Assembly: GCA_009869945.1 (NCBI GenBank)
Contig: WIXG01000014.1
Location: 417,094 to 481,093 of the forward strand
Direction: 5' to 3'
Source of the DNA: Mesaphorura yosii
Lineage: Eukaryota > Arthropoda > Collembola > Poduromorpha > Tullbergiidae
DNA: 64,000 nt
The translations under genes and the position numbers were made by a program. The notes beneath the pieces were generated by a model. The model saw only the letters and a list, made by a program, of their open reading frames with translations, searched no databases and was not told where the DNA came from. Positions 1 to 10,457 of the stretch are shown here, piece by piece (the stretch's first letter is position 1; every line of letters starts with the position of its first letter).

Positions 1-468
1 CCAGTGCCATTCAATACCGCAATGTTTGAGCTCGTCAGGTCATGATTTGCATTGTCTGGCTTTCAATTTCAGAAAAGGGAAGCCTCGCCACTAAAGAATT
101 GCTATTTTTGGATCGAGTGGCGAAGAAAAGTTGTCTCAGAAATCCAAATAGTCTACCAATACGACGATTCAAGACTAAGCCTACCTAATTAGTATTACTT
201 CTTGAGAGAGAAGAAACTTTATGAATATTAGCTCTAATTAACGAAACGTGGTTGCTGAACAAATCTACTATCAATTTGCTTTGCATCGTCGGGACCAGAT
301 TACGGAAGACGGGGAGAGTAACTACGCGGTGATACCGTTTACGAACACGAAAGCTTGACTTTGGATCGACATTCACAAGTAAGACTCTTCTCTGCCTAGA
401 CGTTTTGCAGTCTGAGTTTTGCATTTGAGTCTGAGGCTCTGATAATTGATCATTGATGTCGCTTGCAG
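1..468. other. Upstream flank of the Trabid gene; no gene recognised
   Basis: I see no convincing coding sequence here. The stretch ends in a good splice acceptor (ttgatgtcgcttgcag, AG at 467-468). The Trabid transcript therefore probably has a 5' untranslated exon in or left of this stretch, joined at 469. An ATG at 456 is in a different frame from the Trabid protein. The antisense reading frame at 185-424 shows no known domain and is treated as chance. Confidence 0.5.
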
Positions 469-480
469 CACGAGTCAGTA

Positions 481-3400
481 ATGCAGAAGAATTTTTCTTG
501 CGATGCCAATCAGAAATGGGCCTGCTCGGCTTGTACTTATTTGAATTGGCCGAAAACCATCCGATGTGTTCAATGTGAGACGCCTCGCGAGAATGTGGAC
601 AACGTCATCAATTGCCTGGAGCCGTCTGCTGCAGGAGGTGCTGGTAGAGGTGACTTGGTTGGTGGAACAAGCAGTGCGCGGTCTCGCAATCGGTCAGTCT
701 CCGGTTCTTCCTCAAACGACGAGATTTACGGGAGTAGCCGGGAATTTGAGGGTCAATTTGCCTCTATCTACATTAGTGACCTCTACAACAATAAAGGAAG
801 TGGAGCCGACTCTGAGAAAAGTGCAATTGGGAACAAGCAATATTCGACAACCGCATCAGCCTCGTCGCTTTACATTATGGAGCCTTCCGCATCATCGTTA
901 TCTCGCATCGATAGTATTACCAAGTCCACAATGATGATTGATGAGGAAGAGTACGAGGAAGATGAGCTTGACGACGGTCGAAACATCTCAGCATTAAACA
1001 AGACTTTAAACTCTACTAACTTACTGAAGAATGAGAAATCAGCAGGTGCTCCTCTTATTTCTGACTACGACAAACCTCTATTTAAGAAGCAAAATAATAA
1101 CGTCGCGGCAAACGAAGCTGCAGGTACCTTGATTTTGAGTAATGATGTCTCCCCTGCAGCTGCAGTCTCCACGATTACTGAACTGAAATGCAAGAAACTT
1201 CCTCAAAATTTCAACAACTTGATTGGGAAGGAATCTGGAATCAAGTTGAGAGGCACAGAAGAGTCCAGCATCGGGTCAGGAGGCAGAACTGAATTTCCAA
1301 CGGGTATGGCAACTAGTTCACTTCCAAAGATTTCAAACACAAACAAGCTCCTACCTCTGCCCGAAGTAGCGAGATCTTCATTCTTCATCGAGAGCAGTGG
1401 TCTGCTAAGCGAGTCCAGCTCTTCGTCGAAAGTTGCAGCCAGTAATACGTCCGCCAACTGTAATATTGATAAGTGGACCTGTGGCGTCTGTACTTACGAC
1501 AATTGGCCAAGATCGATTAAATGTGTCATGTGCTTAACGCCGCGTATCAACTCTGATCCTCTTGAGGCATCGCATGTAAGACCGTGGACTCCTAAAAGTG
1601 AAAGATCTGCAGGGATCAATCAAAACAGCGAACCCGTTCTTGGAGGGAGTGACAGTCTTTGTGCAGTTCAGATTGGCAGCAACGCGGGAACAGGCAATAA
1701 TCGCATATCAGCTGCAGGAGGATCTCCACAGCTTTCTAATAATCGTGAGTTGTAAGGAATGCGAAAAGTTGATTACAGTTACTTAAGGTAGCGATCATTT
1801 GTACAGGCCGAACTTTGGAAATCGACACACGTTGGTTTGAAGCTTGCCACGGTGTTGTAGATGGAAATCTGGGACCTGTTGAGAGATATTTGGCCGCTGG
1901 CGGTGATCCGGCACGTCAACTTACGCAATTCGAAGTGGCTCTTCTTAATCGCCCTTCAGCTTTCGACATTGGCTTTACTTTGATTCATCTCGCTTTGAGG
2001 TACGTTTTCTTTGATGAAGAGTTTCAGCATCCACAATGACTATATAAATTGCATATTGTCTTGACTTTCAGATTTCACCAAGAACATGTGCTGGCCACCT
2101 TGCTGTCTCAAGTGGATAATCAGCCCACGGTTGTGAAAAGAGTTCCATCCTATGCAGCCCCAGATTTGGCAATGGATATCCGCCGCCTTGCGATGTCAAC
2201 ATTAAGACAGAGAAAAGGAAATTTCCATTGCTACTACACCTCAGAAGTAGTAACTTTCATTTTGCCATCTGGTAAGCTTTCAACATCAAGTGTCAATAAT
2301 ATGATAATATGAGCTTTATTGAATTATTCTTGCCTCTTTTTTATAGAAATTTTGGATTTGCGCCCTGATGTTCAGGAGACTCTTTTCAATGAGATCCTGG
2401 ATCGTGACGTTCAGAAAGAACTGGAAACCGGCCAGATAATCAATTGGTCGGTGGAACTTATGGGACCCCTCAATTCACGTCTGTATGCTTTATGGAATCG
2501 ATCTGCTGGAGATTGTCTTCTAGATTCAGTTTTTCAAGCTACATGGGGAATTTTCGACCGAGACAACGGACTTCGACGAGCTCTCGCCGACTCCCTTCAT
2601 GAGTGTGCTACGTTGTAAGCGGCGGCAACCTTTTTCTGCAGTTGGCTAATATTCTTACATTGTATCAATTTCATTTTCAGATTTTACCAAAGATGGAAGG
2701 AGAATGAATTGCTTCACGCTCACCTGTTGGATTTCAGCTTGAATGACAGTCAATGTGCAACTGATTGGGCTAAACTTTTGTCCCTCGCCAGCAAGCCTGG
2801 GTCGAGTTTAGAACAACTTCATATCTTTGCATTAGCACATATTCTGCGTCGTCCAGTCATCGTCTATGGAGTGAAATATGTCAAGAGCTTTCGTGGTGAA
2901 ACATTGGGATATGCGCGATATGAAGGTACATTCAGTGTCATGAGTGTCATCTCATATTGAGAAACCCAGCGGCTGAAGCCAAATGTTGTCTGTTATTCTA
3001 GGTGTGTACCTGCCCTTTCTCTGGGATTCGACCTTTTGTTGGAAGTCGCCGATAGCTCTGGGTTATACGAGAGGGCATTTCTCTGCTCTAGGTTTGTACT
3101 GTGTGTAACTAATGCAAGAGTTTCGGAAAATTCATTACTTTGTTTTACATTTTAGTCGGTTTGGAACCTGATTGCGTGCCAGTACCAGGTGCATCCGCTC
3201 CTCAGCTGGATGATGAGCGTATCAATCGATCAATCTTCCTGCCTCTCAACTCCCTGGATGGAAACATTTTACCTATTCACTTTCTAACAAAGTCGGAGGT
3301 AAGCGAATTGTCGGAATAGCTGTACATAGTTACATGTTACATTTGTTAAATTGAAACAAAATTGCAATCATGACCTTCTGTCTTATGCAGGTTGGGAAAG

Positions 3401-3864
3401 AAGAAATGATATTAAGTCAATGGTTGGATGTTCGTTTCATCGATAGTGGGGTTATGGTAGCCTGCCAACGAATCCAAAAGCAGCCACCACTTGTTGGACA
3501 AATGGTGGATGAGTGGCTAAATCACTACCGACGTCTAGGGTATGTAAATCTAAAACTAATTCTAGGCCTATGCTAAGTTTTGCTAAACTATGCTGGTATT
3601 CATCAAAAATCTTCCTTGCTCTTGACCTTAGAAAGGGTCAAGTTCAATTTCTCAAGTATCGCGTCCCTAATGCTTTATAGCTCTTCTAATGGTTCCATAA
3701 TCGCAAAGTATTTCAACGCTCTTGATCTTTTCTGCTTCTCTATCTCCTTATACCAATAAATGTTGGCCTAACATGTTTCCTCCAATTTCAGTGAAATTAC
3801 TTCGGCTCCATACATGCACCCACCTACAGCAACGTGCTATTCGAGTGATGACTCCGATGATTAG
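481..3864 (+). CDS. trbd: Ubiquitin thioesterase Trabid/ZRANB1 (OTU deubiquitinase)
   Basis: Nine coding exons: 481-1744, 1807-1999, 2072-2271, 2347-2614, 2681-2925, 3002-3091, 3156-3298, 3391-3539 and 3792-3864. They sum to 2625 nt (874 aa) in frame. Two NZF (RanBP2-type) zinc fingers are visible. The first is near residues 12-36 (WACSACTYLNWPKTIRC) and the second near 330-356 (WTCGVCTYDNWPRSIKC). A serine-rich linker of about 290 residues separates them. Next come an ankyrin-like ubiquitin-binding region from about residue 423 and the OTU catalytic domain, with Cys609 in SAGDCLLDS and His749 in RGHFSAL. Family members cleave K29-, K33- and K63-linked ubiquitin chains and act in Wnt and immune signalling. 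Human Trabid has three NZFs and about 708 residues; only two fingers are seen here, and the protein is longer because of the linker. ATG 481 was chosen because it follows an acceptor at 468 and puts the first finger where the family has it. Confidence 0.95.
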
Positions 3865-4184
3865 TTTTCGTTAACACACCGCAACTTCGTAATTAACAAA
3901 ATCGGTTACATTATGTTCAATAGAAATCCTTCTCGTTCTTTTTACTAAGCTGGCTGGTTAGAAACTGGTCCTATTAAATACTACCTTACTATTTTGACAA
4001 AGATTAAGTTAGTACTACTACCTTTACCCTCGGCCAACCAGCATAACACAAATTAAGTTGGCTACTGATGAGAGTTAGTCGTTGTTTCACCTTACCTTAT
4101 CAAGTAATACCTATTATTGTTTGATTACTACGTGAGGAGAAAAAATAGATTTATCACAAATTGTAACTGTAAATGTATGGCATG

Positions 4185-4190
4185 AATAAA
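4185..4190 (+). terminator. Polyadenylation signal of the Trabid gene
   Basis: AATAAA lies 321 nt after the Trabid stop codon. It is the only canonical signal on the + strand between that stop and the convergent ALMS-motif gene, so the 3' untranslated region is about 340 nt. Confidence 0.6.
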
Positions 4191-4322
4191 TTTGTCGTGT
4201 CCTGCAAAATTCGTGCCGTGTCGTACCCAACAATTATTCATTTCATGCATCAGTCCAAGTCGACATCGAAAATCACAAATAGAATTATGGATTATACAAA
4301 GAATAGTTAGAATAGGGTTGGT

Positions 4323-4328
4323 TTTATT
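4323..4328 (-). terminator. Polyadenylation signal of the ALMS-motif gene
   Basis: TTTATT on the + strand (AATAAA on the - strand) lies about 170 nt after the stop codon at 4500. The two convergent genes would end about 100 nt apart without overlapping. Confidence 0.5.
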
Positions 4329-4499
4329 TCATTAGAGCGCAGTGCAGAAAACAAGAGTACTTGTAGGACATTATTGTAATTTATGCATAGGAGTAGGAAT
4401 AAAGTACATACTGATAGTAGTTTTGAAAGAACGATAAGCATGGCATTCAGAAAACGTGCAATTTTGAATCTTGCTTGCTTTATATACAACACGACATCT

Positions 4500-7400
4500 T
4501 TACTTTCTGATGACACTTTTGGACAAGCCCAAGTTGACTTTTCCTCTCAAAGCTTCTTGCTTGACTCTCTGTTAAAATATAACCAAGCAGGAATTTAAAA
4601 TTGAAGCAGATGACAGAGTTAAAGTTGTTTTTTGATTTACCTTTGCATAAAGTTGTGAGACGATTCTATTTGTTTGCTTTTCTCTTTCCATCATCTCCAT
4701 CAGCTTCTTCTCCTGAACCTCCGGCAGCTTCTGATAATGCTTGTTTGTGAGATCTCTCATTTCACGAGAAGACATCACCCTTGGCCCTAACAATAAACTT
4801 TCTTTAGGTTGCTGCTCCATTCGATTCTTATTTGAAATTACCTTTCGGTGGTAAAATCTTCTGTAAACTTGAGAATTTTCCATTTTGATGACCATGCGAC
4901 TGAATATATTCTCTTTTTAATTTTCCTCTAATTTCACGTTCTTTCTTGATGCGTTGAATAATCTCTTGTCGTGCTTTTACGCGAGCCAGTGCATCCGGAT
5001 GATTTTCTTGAAATGCCTCCTGCAGAAGGGAGAAAATTTCGTTAGAGTCACGGAGATTCCATGCAAAAAGTGCAAAAAGTAAACTGAGTCTTTATATTCG
5101 ACTTCGATTGTCGAAAGTGCGGTTTTCCCCTTTTCTTCCGATTTTGCGTTAAAAAGTCATTAACTTGACGATTGTCGAAACGTGATACGCTGATTGTCGA
5201 AACTATGCAAATTCGCTTTTGTGAACCTAATATTACGAAAACACACATTCTCGGTGATCAGTTTGCGTTCGACCATTGAGCCGACAACTGACACTAAATA
5301 TCACAGGAAAGAAAATTTACCACAAATGGGCCAACAGTGTATACAGTTACACCCTAAACAGGACACTTAATGGTGTGAAATATTGGATTTGTACCTACCG
5401 TGATAACTATTCAACTTCACTCATTCAAAAGGCAAGTTATGTGCGAAAAGGAAGGAAAGGAAAATTCTGCCCCAAATCAGCACTGTATACATCCAGTAAC
5501 TTGATTTCTGTTTTAATGTTGCTGATAATAAAATTTCGAAAATTGCAATTATCCACGTATAGCCTTTTTCGACAATCGCCGTGTTATTTTTCAAAATTAC
5601 TTTCGACAATCGAAATGTGAATCTTTAACTTACCTGCAGCGTTTTTCCGGGACATTCATTTGGGTATTGAGGCGTTGATTCAAATCCATTACAAGGCTTG
5701 CAATTTGGGAATGAGACGAAAAAACTATACGCCTGCTTGTTTTGCAATGTTTTTCTAACACTTAGATGGCCACGCTCCGCACCAGAGCTTGTCCGACGAT
5801 GCTTTCCTTTCGACTCACGGGCGGAATGGCTTTCATGTACTTGCTCAGCACGCGTCTGCATATGGAATTGACTACTCGCAACTTTTGGAATCGGTTCCAG
5901 TCCTTGATTCAAAATCAAAAGGTCAGTGATGATATCACAAGTGCGCTGGAGTTGGTCCAGTTTGTTTGCAGAATTGGTCTTTGGAGGCACGGAATGGGTC
6001 TGACGGTGTCCCTGGGTTCCAGAGACATTGGCTTGTTCATGAACTGCGAAAGCTTCTGAGCTGTATTCTGGTGATGTTCTACTCGAGCTTGTATGATTTC
6101 TATCCCCACTTATGGAGTAAGTTGCAGCAGACGATGAAGAAGAGGTTGGGGATTCTCTTTGAACGTGCTCTGAGTAGTCGTGCTTTCTTTTATCCGGATG
6201 AAGCTTCAGTGAAGGGGATTTTGTTTCTGGAATTCTGTGGCGTGTTTTGTGCTTCTCAGCCTGCTTTATTTCCATTTCTGCCCCTATTGGCTTTTCCAGC
6301 TGCTTGTAATAGTGCTTACCAAGTTTCAAATGGGGATCTTCAGAACTTTTTGTGGAACTGTAACTTCCACTCTCTTCTTGCAGATCGAGCTGATCAGCAT
6401 CGACAATAATTCTGAAACATTGTAACGGATTAAACTCACTAGTTCGAAAACGGAGACAATTAAGCCGACTGCTTTTGATGTTTACCTGTTCATTTGTCGG
6501 ACACGTCGAATATCTTTCTTAAGTGCCCTCAAATGGGAGAGATGATGTGCAAATACCAATTCCAGCAGTTTCCCTCTGAACGGATGAGATTTGAGCAATT
6601 CTTGAATCTTCAGGCACGTGGCACTCATGTCACTGCTGAGAGATCCGTCATCATCAACAGTTCTTAAATCCTCCTCACTTGTTACGAATTCTTCAAGAAG
6701 TGATTCAACTTCATCTTTACGATCATGGGCAGCACGACAGTGATGATTTTCTTTGTCTTCTTGTCTTGCGCGATAGTGCCTAGGTCCACGATGACGAATC
6801 TCCTGCTTCCCTTCGGTATTCCTGCTTCTGCCCTTTCGATCCGTCCCACTTTTACTATCGCGATGTTTGACATTCTTGCCATTGGCCTTGCTGCTAGAAC
6901 TGCTATTTGTCTGTTCTTCGAAACTTGTACCTGTTTTGATTCCATTTGTACTTTCTGTACCTGATGTCATTCTTGAAAGTTCTAACATATCCTCGTGAGT
7001 TTGAACAGATTTTGAGACTCTTGCGTGAGGTTCACTGTCTTTTCTAACTTTTCCACTTTTCTTTTGTGCTATCGACGGGCCTCTCTCACTTGAAATAAAA
7101 TCTTCTGTTTGCACTCCTCTGCTTTGCTGAATTCGCGCGGTTACATCCCCGCGTCTGTGTTTTTCAGCATCAATTTCTCGAGATTTACTTTTAGGCATTT
7201 CAACAGTGAGAGAGTACGCACTTGACTTCTCGTTGTCTGTTGCTGGAACTAAACGAAAGGAAGTAATCATTTTCATTAGTACACATTTATACTTAATATA
7301 TATCCGCCTCGTGAATTACTTTGGATTTTGCTTTTGTATTTGGCTTCCGATTGTGTTACTCCGCTATGCTGCCAGTCAGAAAATGAACTCTCATTTGGCG

Positions 7401-8913
7401 TATGTGAACGGGAACCATATTCCCAGTCGGTACTTGCTTCTGAGACACCACGGTTCTGTGTTAACTGTGGATTCTACAATTAACAGAAAATATTGGACAA
7501 GGGTTCATAGAGACCAACAGACAAACCCAACCTCTTTGTCCTCTTGTAATTTTTTCGCAACTTCCATGTCTTCGGATGATTCTTGCCCCGGGTCCTGGCT
7601 TTTAAGTTTTTCGCGACTACGACGGCTTCGGTGTTGCTGGTGTTCAGAAGATGGGTTAGAGAGCGAATGAGAGGTTGGCATTGGCGGTACGGAGCTTGAC
7701 ACCGGAGAATGTGCTGGAGAAACTGCGGTTATGGGGGAAGACGATGGAGTCGAGTGAGCACGTGCAAGGTCTTCTTCGTTCTCTGGCTCATCCATGTCAA
7801 ACTTCTTCGATGACAAAACGGTGGTGACAGAGTCTCGAGATGACGTTTCTCGCTTGTTTCTATTCTGTATTTTCTTACAAAATAAAAGCGTGAAAGGTGA
7901 TTTCCTTGGAATATAATAACCAACATAAGCTCAATATTGAATACCTTAATATTTGAAATGGCGGAAGGCTGCAATAGGATAGGTTGGTCGCTCATTCGTC
8001 CACCTGTTGCTAATTCAATCATCGAAACAGATTTTACGCGATCCAAACTCCGTCCCTGAAGTTTGTATTTAATGTCATTTAAATGAATCCAAAAGTTCAT
8101 ACAAGTAAAAAGTAATATTACCTGCTCAGGATGTTCTTCCTCTTGTGAATGAGACCTGCCTAACACCCATACGCTCATTGGCTTATGTTGGGCGGGTGGT
8201 TGCTTCGAACTCTTACTTGAAGATTTTGGATGCAAGAAAGTGGAAGGCGGTCCTTTGGTGACTGAAGAACTGATCCCTCCACGACGTTCTTCCAAAATTG
8301 GTTCAGCTTGACCAGTGACCGAGGTTGAAGTAGTACTCAAAGTAGTTCGACTTGGTGGCTCTAATTGCTGCTCAATATTGGAAGCTCCACTTGACCCGGA
8401 AGATAATTGGGACGCAATACGCTCAAGTGAACTCAGGCCCATGGAGTAAGTGCGTCCTGAATGTGCTGGCCTTCCAGTTGAACCAGTGTTGCCAGTAATG
8501 GATAGAGAACCAACGTCTGCCGATGAGTCCCATTCCAGGCGAACCGACGAAGACTCTGAAACTGCAGATGGAGAGCTTTCTCGTTCCCTTTGCTCAGCGG
8601 ATTCCGAAGCTGGTGGGACCAAGTCTTCAACTTCGTGGAGGGTAGACCCTGCATCCCGTCGTTGTCCACCTCTACTGACGTAAAGATTCCTCGATGTGGA
8701 CCCATGAAAAGATGTTGCTCTGCTTTGACGTTCTTGTGCAGCGTCAGTGTAATCCACCGGGTCAGCACTCCTTGCTACTGGCCCGTGGTCAGAGCCTCCA
8801 GCTCCTCCGCTGGAGTTCCTGAATGTACCGCTGCTCCCTTGTCCCCGAGCTGGTTCTCCCCATTTACGCCTCCCACTAGTACCAGCACGGTTACCTCTGT
8901 TATTGCTAGCCAT
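4500..8913 (-). CDS. ALMS-motif centrosomal protein (ALMS1-related)
   Basis: Nine exons on the - strand: 8913-8122, 8055-7945, 7864-7532, 7473-7320, 7248-6486, 6411-5634, 5019-4842, 4786-4641 and 4568-4500. They total 3324 nt (1107 aa) in frame. The C-terminus (about residues 975-1107) is an ALMS motif. It begins TLQEAF, continues with a basic helix, then KLPEVQEKK and TNRIVSQLYAK, and ends RVKQEALRGKVNLGLSKSV. Near residues 126-136 is LEWDSSADVG, resembling the LTWDSGxDIG motif seen in ALMS1-type proteins. Most of the rest is serine- and charge-rich and probably disordered. Family members (ALMS1, CEP295/Ana1, C10orf90) act at centrioles and ciliary bases; a centrosomal role here is inferred. 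ATG 8911-8913 directly follows an acceptor, so a 5' non-coding exon is likely. One donor, at 7531 (gag/gttggg), is weak but is needed to keep the frame open. Confidence 0.85.
5096..5620 (+). mobile_element. Small inverted-repeat element with a FLYWCH-like remnant, in an ALMS-gene intron
   Basis: The intron 5020-5633 is bounded by the inverted repeat TTCGATTGTCGAAAGT (5103-5118) and its complement (5599-5614). GATTGTCGAAA recurs in + orientation at 5106, 5170 and 5192 and inverted at 5567 and 5601, so each end carries several copies of the same word facing inward. Between them an open frame on the + strand (about 5276-5420) reads GKKIYHKWANSVYSY, followed by GVKYWICTYRD. This fits the start of a FLYWCH zinc finger (glycine-lysine, Y, then YWxC) but lacks the later cysteine and histidine. 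FLYWCH domains are known from Mutator-like and other transposons. I read this as a shortened, non-autonomous element. Exact ends and target-site duplication were not resolved. Confidence 0.5.
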
Positions 8914-9675
8914 CTGTAACATTAACACCAACATGCAATCACATGAGTTAGTCTGTTAAACAATTGAGAGATGAGTTGGAAAGTATTCTAGTCTAGCTTG
9001 CCTTGCAAAAGCAAATTGACCCAGTGACCTTCTTTTGAAGGTCTTGAACTGCTAGCTACTCTTTCATTTGTATGCTTCCAAATAACCTCTAGATTTCACC
9101 AAATAGCGTCACAGCTGTCTAATTTTAATCAAATTATGGCAATAAATTATAGATTGAGTATGCAGCTTTAATCAAAATAAAGAAAATTAGGGCAAATTTT
9201 TCTCGTATTTGGATTTTATTAAACTGCAACAGAAAATTTCTAACGTTCACAAGCGCTGAGCAAGAGGCTAGCCCGCTCAAATGTTCTTCCTTGAACTTTC
9301 TGCACACAATTTAAATTGAAACTCGCAGGATTTCACTCATATCATGTATATGTTTGATTCTCTGATCTGACCTGGACTTGAGAAGTTCAGGCAAATATTT
9401 TGCTGAAATTTTACTAATAGTGATTCAATTACAAAATTACCAACTTTTGTGACAACATGCGTTCCAATACTGCATCCCTCTGAATTGTCTTCGTGCCTTC
9501 CAAGCACTTGAAAATTTCTTATGATGTCAAAAGGAATGCTGGATTAGTGGACATTAGAAGTACTGATTACTACTTCAAAGACTTCAATCTTAGCACCAGT
9601 ACTTTCAACTCAGGGTATGTAAAAAAAAAATGATACTTACTCTTAAGAAGTTAGTAGATACTTGCAAGGGGAGTA
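8914..9675. other. Head-to-head intergenic region, ALMS-gene side
   Basis: This AT-rich stretch lies upstream of the ALMS-motif gene and must hold its promoter, but no TATA box or other clear core element was recognised. It contains a perfect 7-bp stem with a 4-nt loop (GACCTTC-tttt-GAAGGTC) at 9026-9043. No coding sequence was seen. Confidence 0.4.
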
Positions 9676-9798
9676 CTCACGTCCCCCCTTTCAAATTCAG
9701 TTCAACATTTTTGTGATGACAGCCTCTGTCCAGAAACCCCCAAAAGTGGTCTCAGTTCGCGCAACGCTCAAAGGAACCCAAGATATTGCATAAAGATT
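9676..9798 (+). repeat. Left terminal inverted repeat of the 687-bp element
   Basis: This arm matches 10362-10240 read on the other strand. Differences seen are T/C in GCCTCTG versus GCCCCTG, C/T in GGTCTC versus GGTTTC, and T/A near position 116. The rest is identical by eye. Confidence 0.9.
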
Positions 9799-10239
9799 CT
9801 TGGAATTTGCACATGGAGAAATGGGAGTTTTGTTGGAAACATTTGTTTGTAACTTTAATCGCCACCATTTGTTTTTTTTAAGGGATATTAATTCAGACGC
9901 CCAGAAAAGTGGAGAAAGTACCCCCCAAATTCACCAAAGATTGCAAATATAACTTCTTGCACCAAAGTGTTTTTAATTACACCAAAAATCGTGACAGTTC
10001 AATCATATATAAATGTGCATGAAAACATGTAAATATTTAGAATTAATCAACAAGTAAGGCTTTCTCCGCAATTGTTGGCCTGCCTCGCTTTCTTTTCTCA
10101 CACAATGGAACATTCTTAGCTTCCATAGCTTTTTCATGCGAAAAATACAGTCCTTTTATAAATGCGTAAATTCGCACGTAAAAATAACCATTTCACGTGT
10201 TAATTTCCATAAGGAATTTTTTATTTCGACATTGGCGAA

Positions 10240-10362
10240 AATCTTTTTGCAATATCTTGGGTTCCTTTGAGCGTTGCGCGAACTGAAACCACTTTTGGGG
10301 GTTTCTGGACAGGGGCTGTCATCACAAAAATGTTGAACTGAATTTGAAAGGGGGGACGTGAG
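10240..10362 (-). repeat. Right terminal inverted repeat of the 687-bp element
   Basis: This is the reverse-complement partner of 9676-9798. Its outer end, GACGTGAG, is followed by TA and then 93 nt of sequence before the SUV3 start codon. Confidence 0.9.
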
Positions 10363-10457
10363 TATTCACCTTGTTAGTGTCCTGCATATTTATTTGCAGA
10401 GCCTATCTTTCTTTGGCGCTTTAAGCTGCCGGCACCAAACTGTTTCACAAACTAGTT

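Larger units (their letters stand above)
9676..10362 (-). mobile_element. 687-bp inverted-repeat transposon (MITE-like) with long arms
   Basis: The element starts CTCACGTCCCCCCTTTC and ends with the reverse complement. The arms are 9676-9798 and 10240-10362, about 123 bp each with three mismatches by eye. TA flanks each end (9674-9675 and 10363-10364), which fits a 2-bp TA target-site duplication as made by Tc1/mariner-type and some other DNA transposons. Between the arms, a - strand frame of about 50 codons ends at a stop at 10043-10045 with EKRKRGRPTIAEKALLVD. The RGRP core is AT-hook-like and the stretch may be the tail of a lost transposase. The similar arms suggest a recent insertion. 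It lies between two divergent genes, with its right end 95 nt before the SUV3 ATG. Confidence 0.85.

Noticed and set aside
8433-8919. Open frames on both strands over the first ALMS-gene exon
   Set aside because: They overlap a well-supported coding exon and carry no domain; they are shadows of its serine-rich codons.
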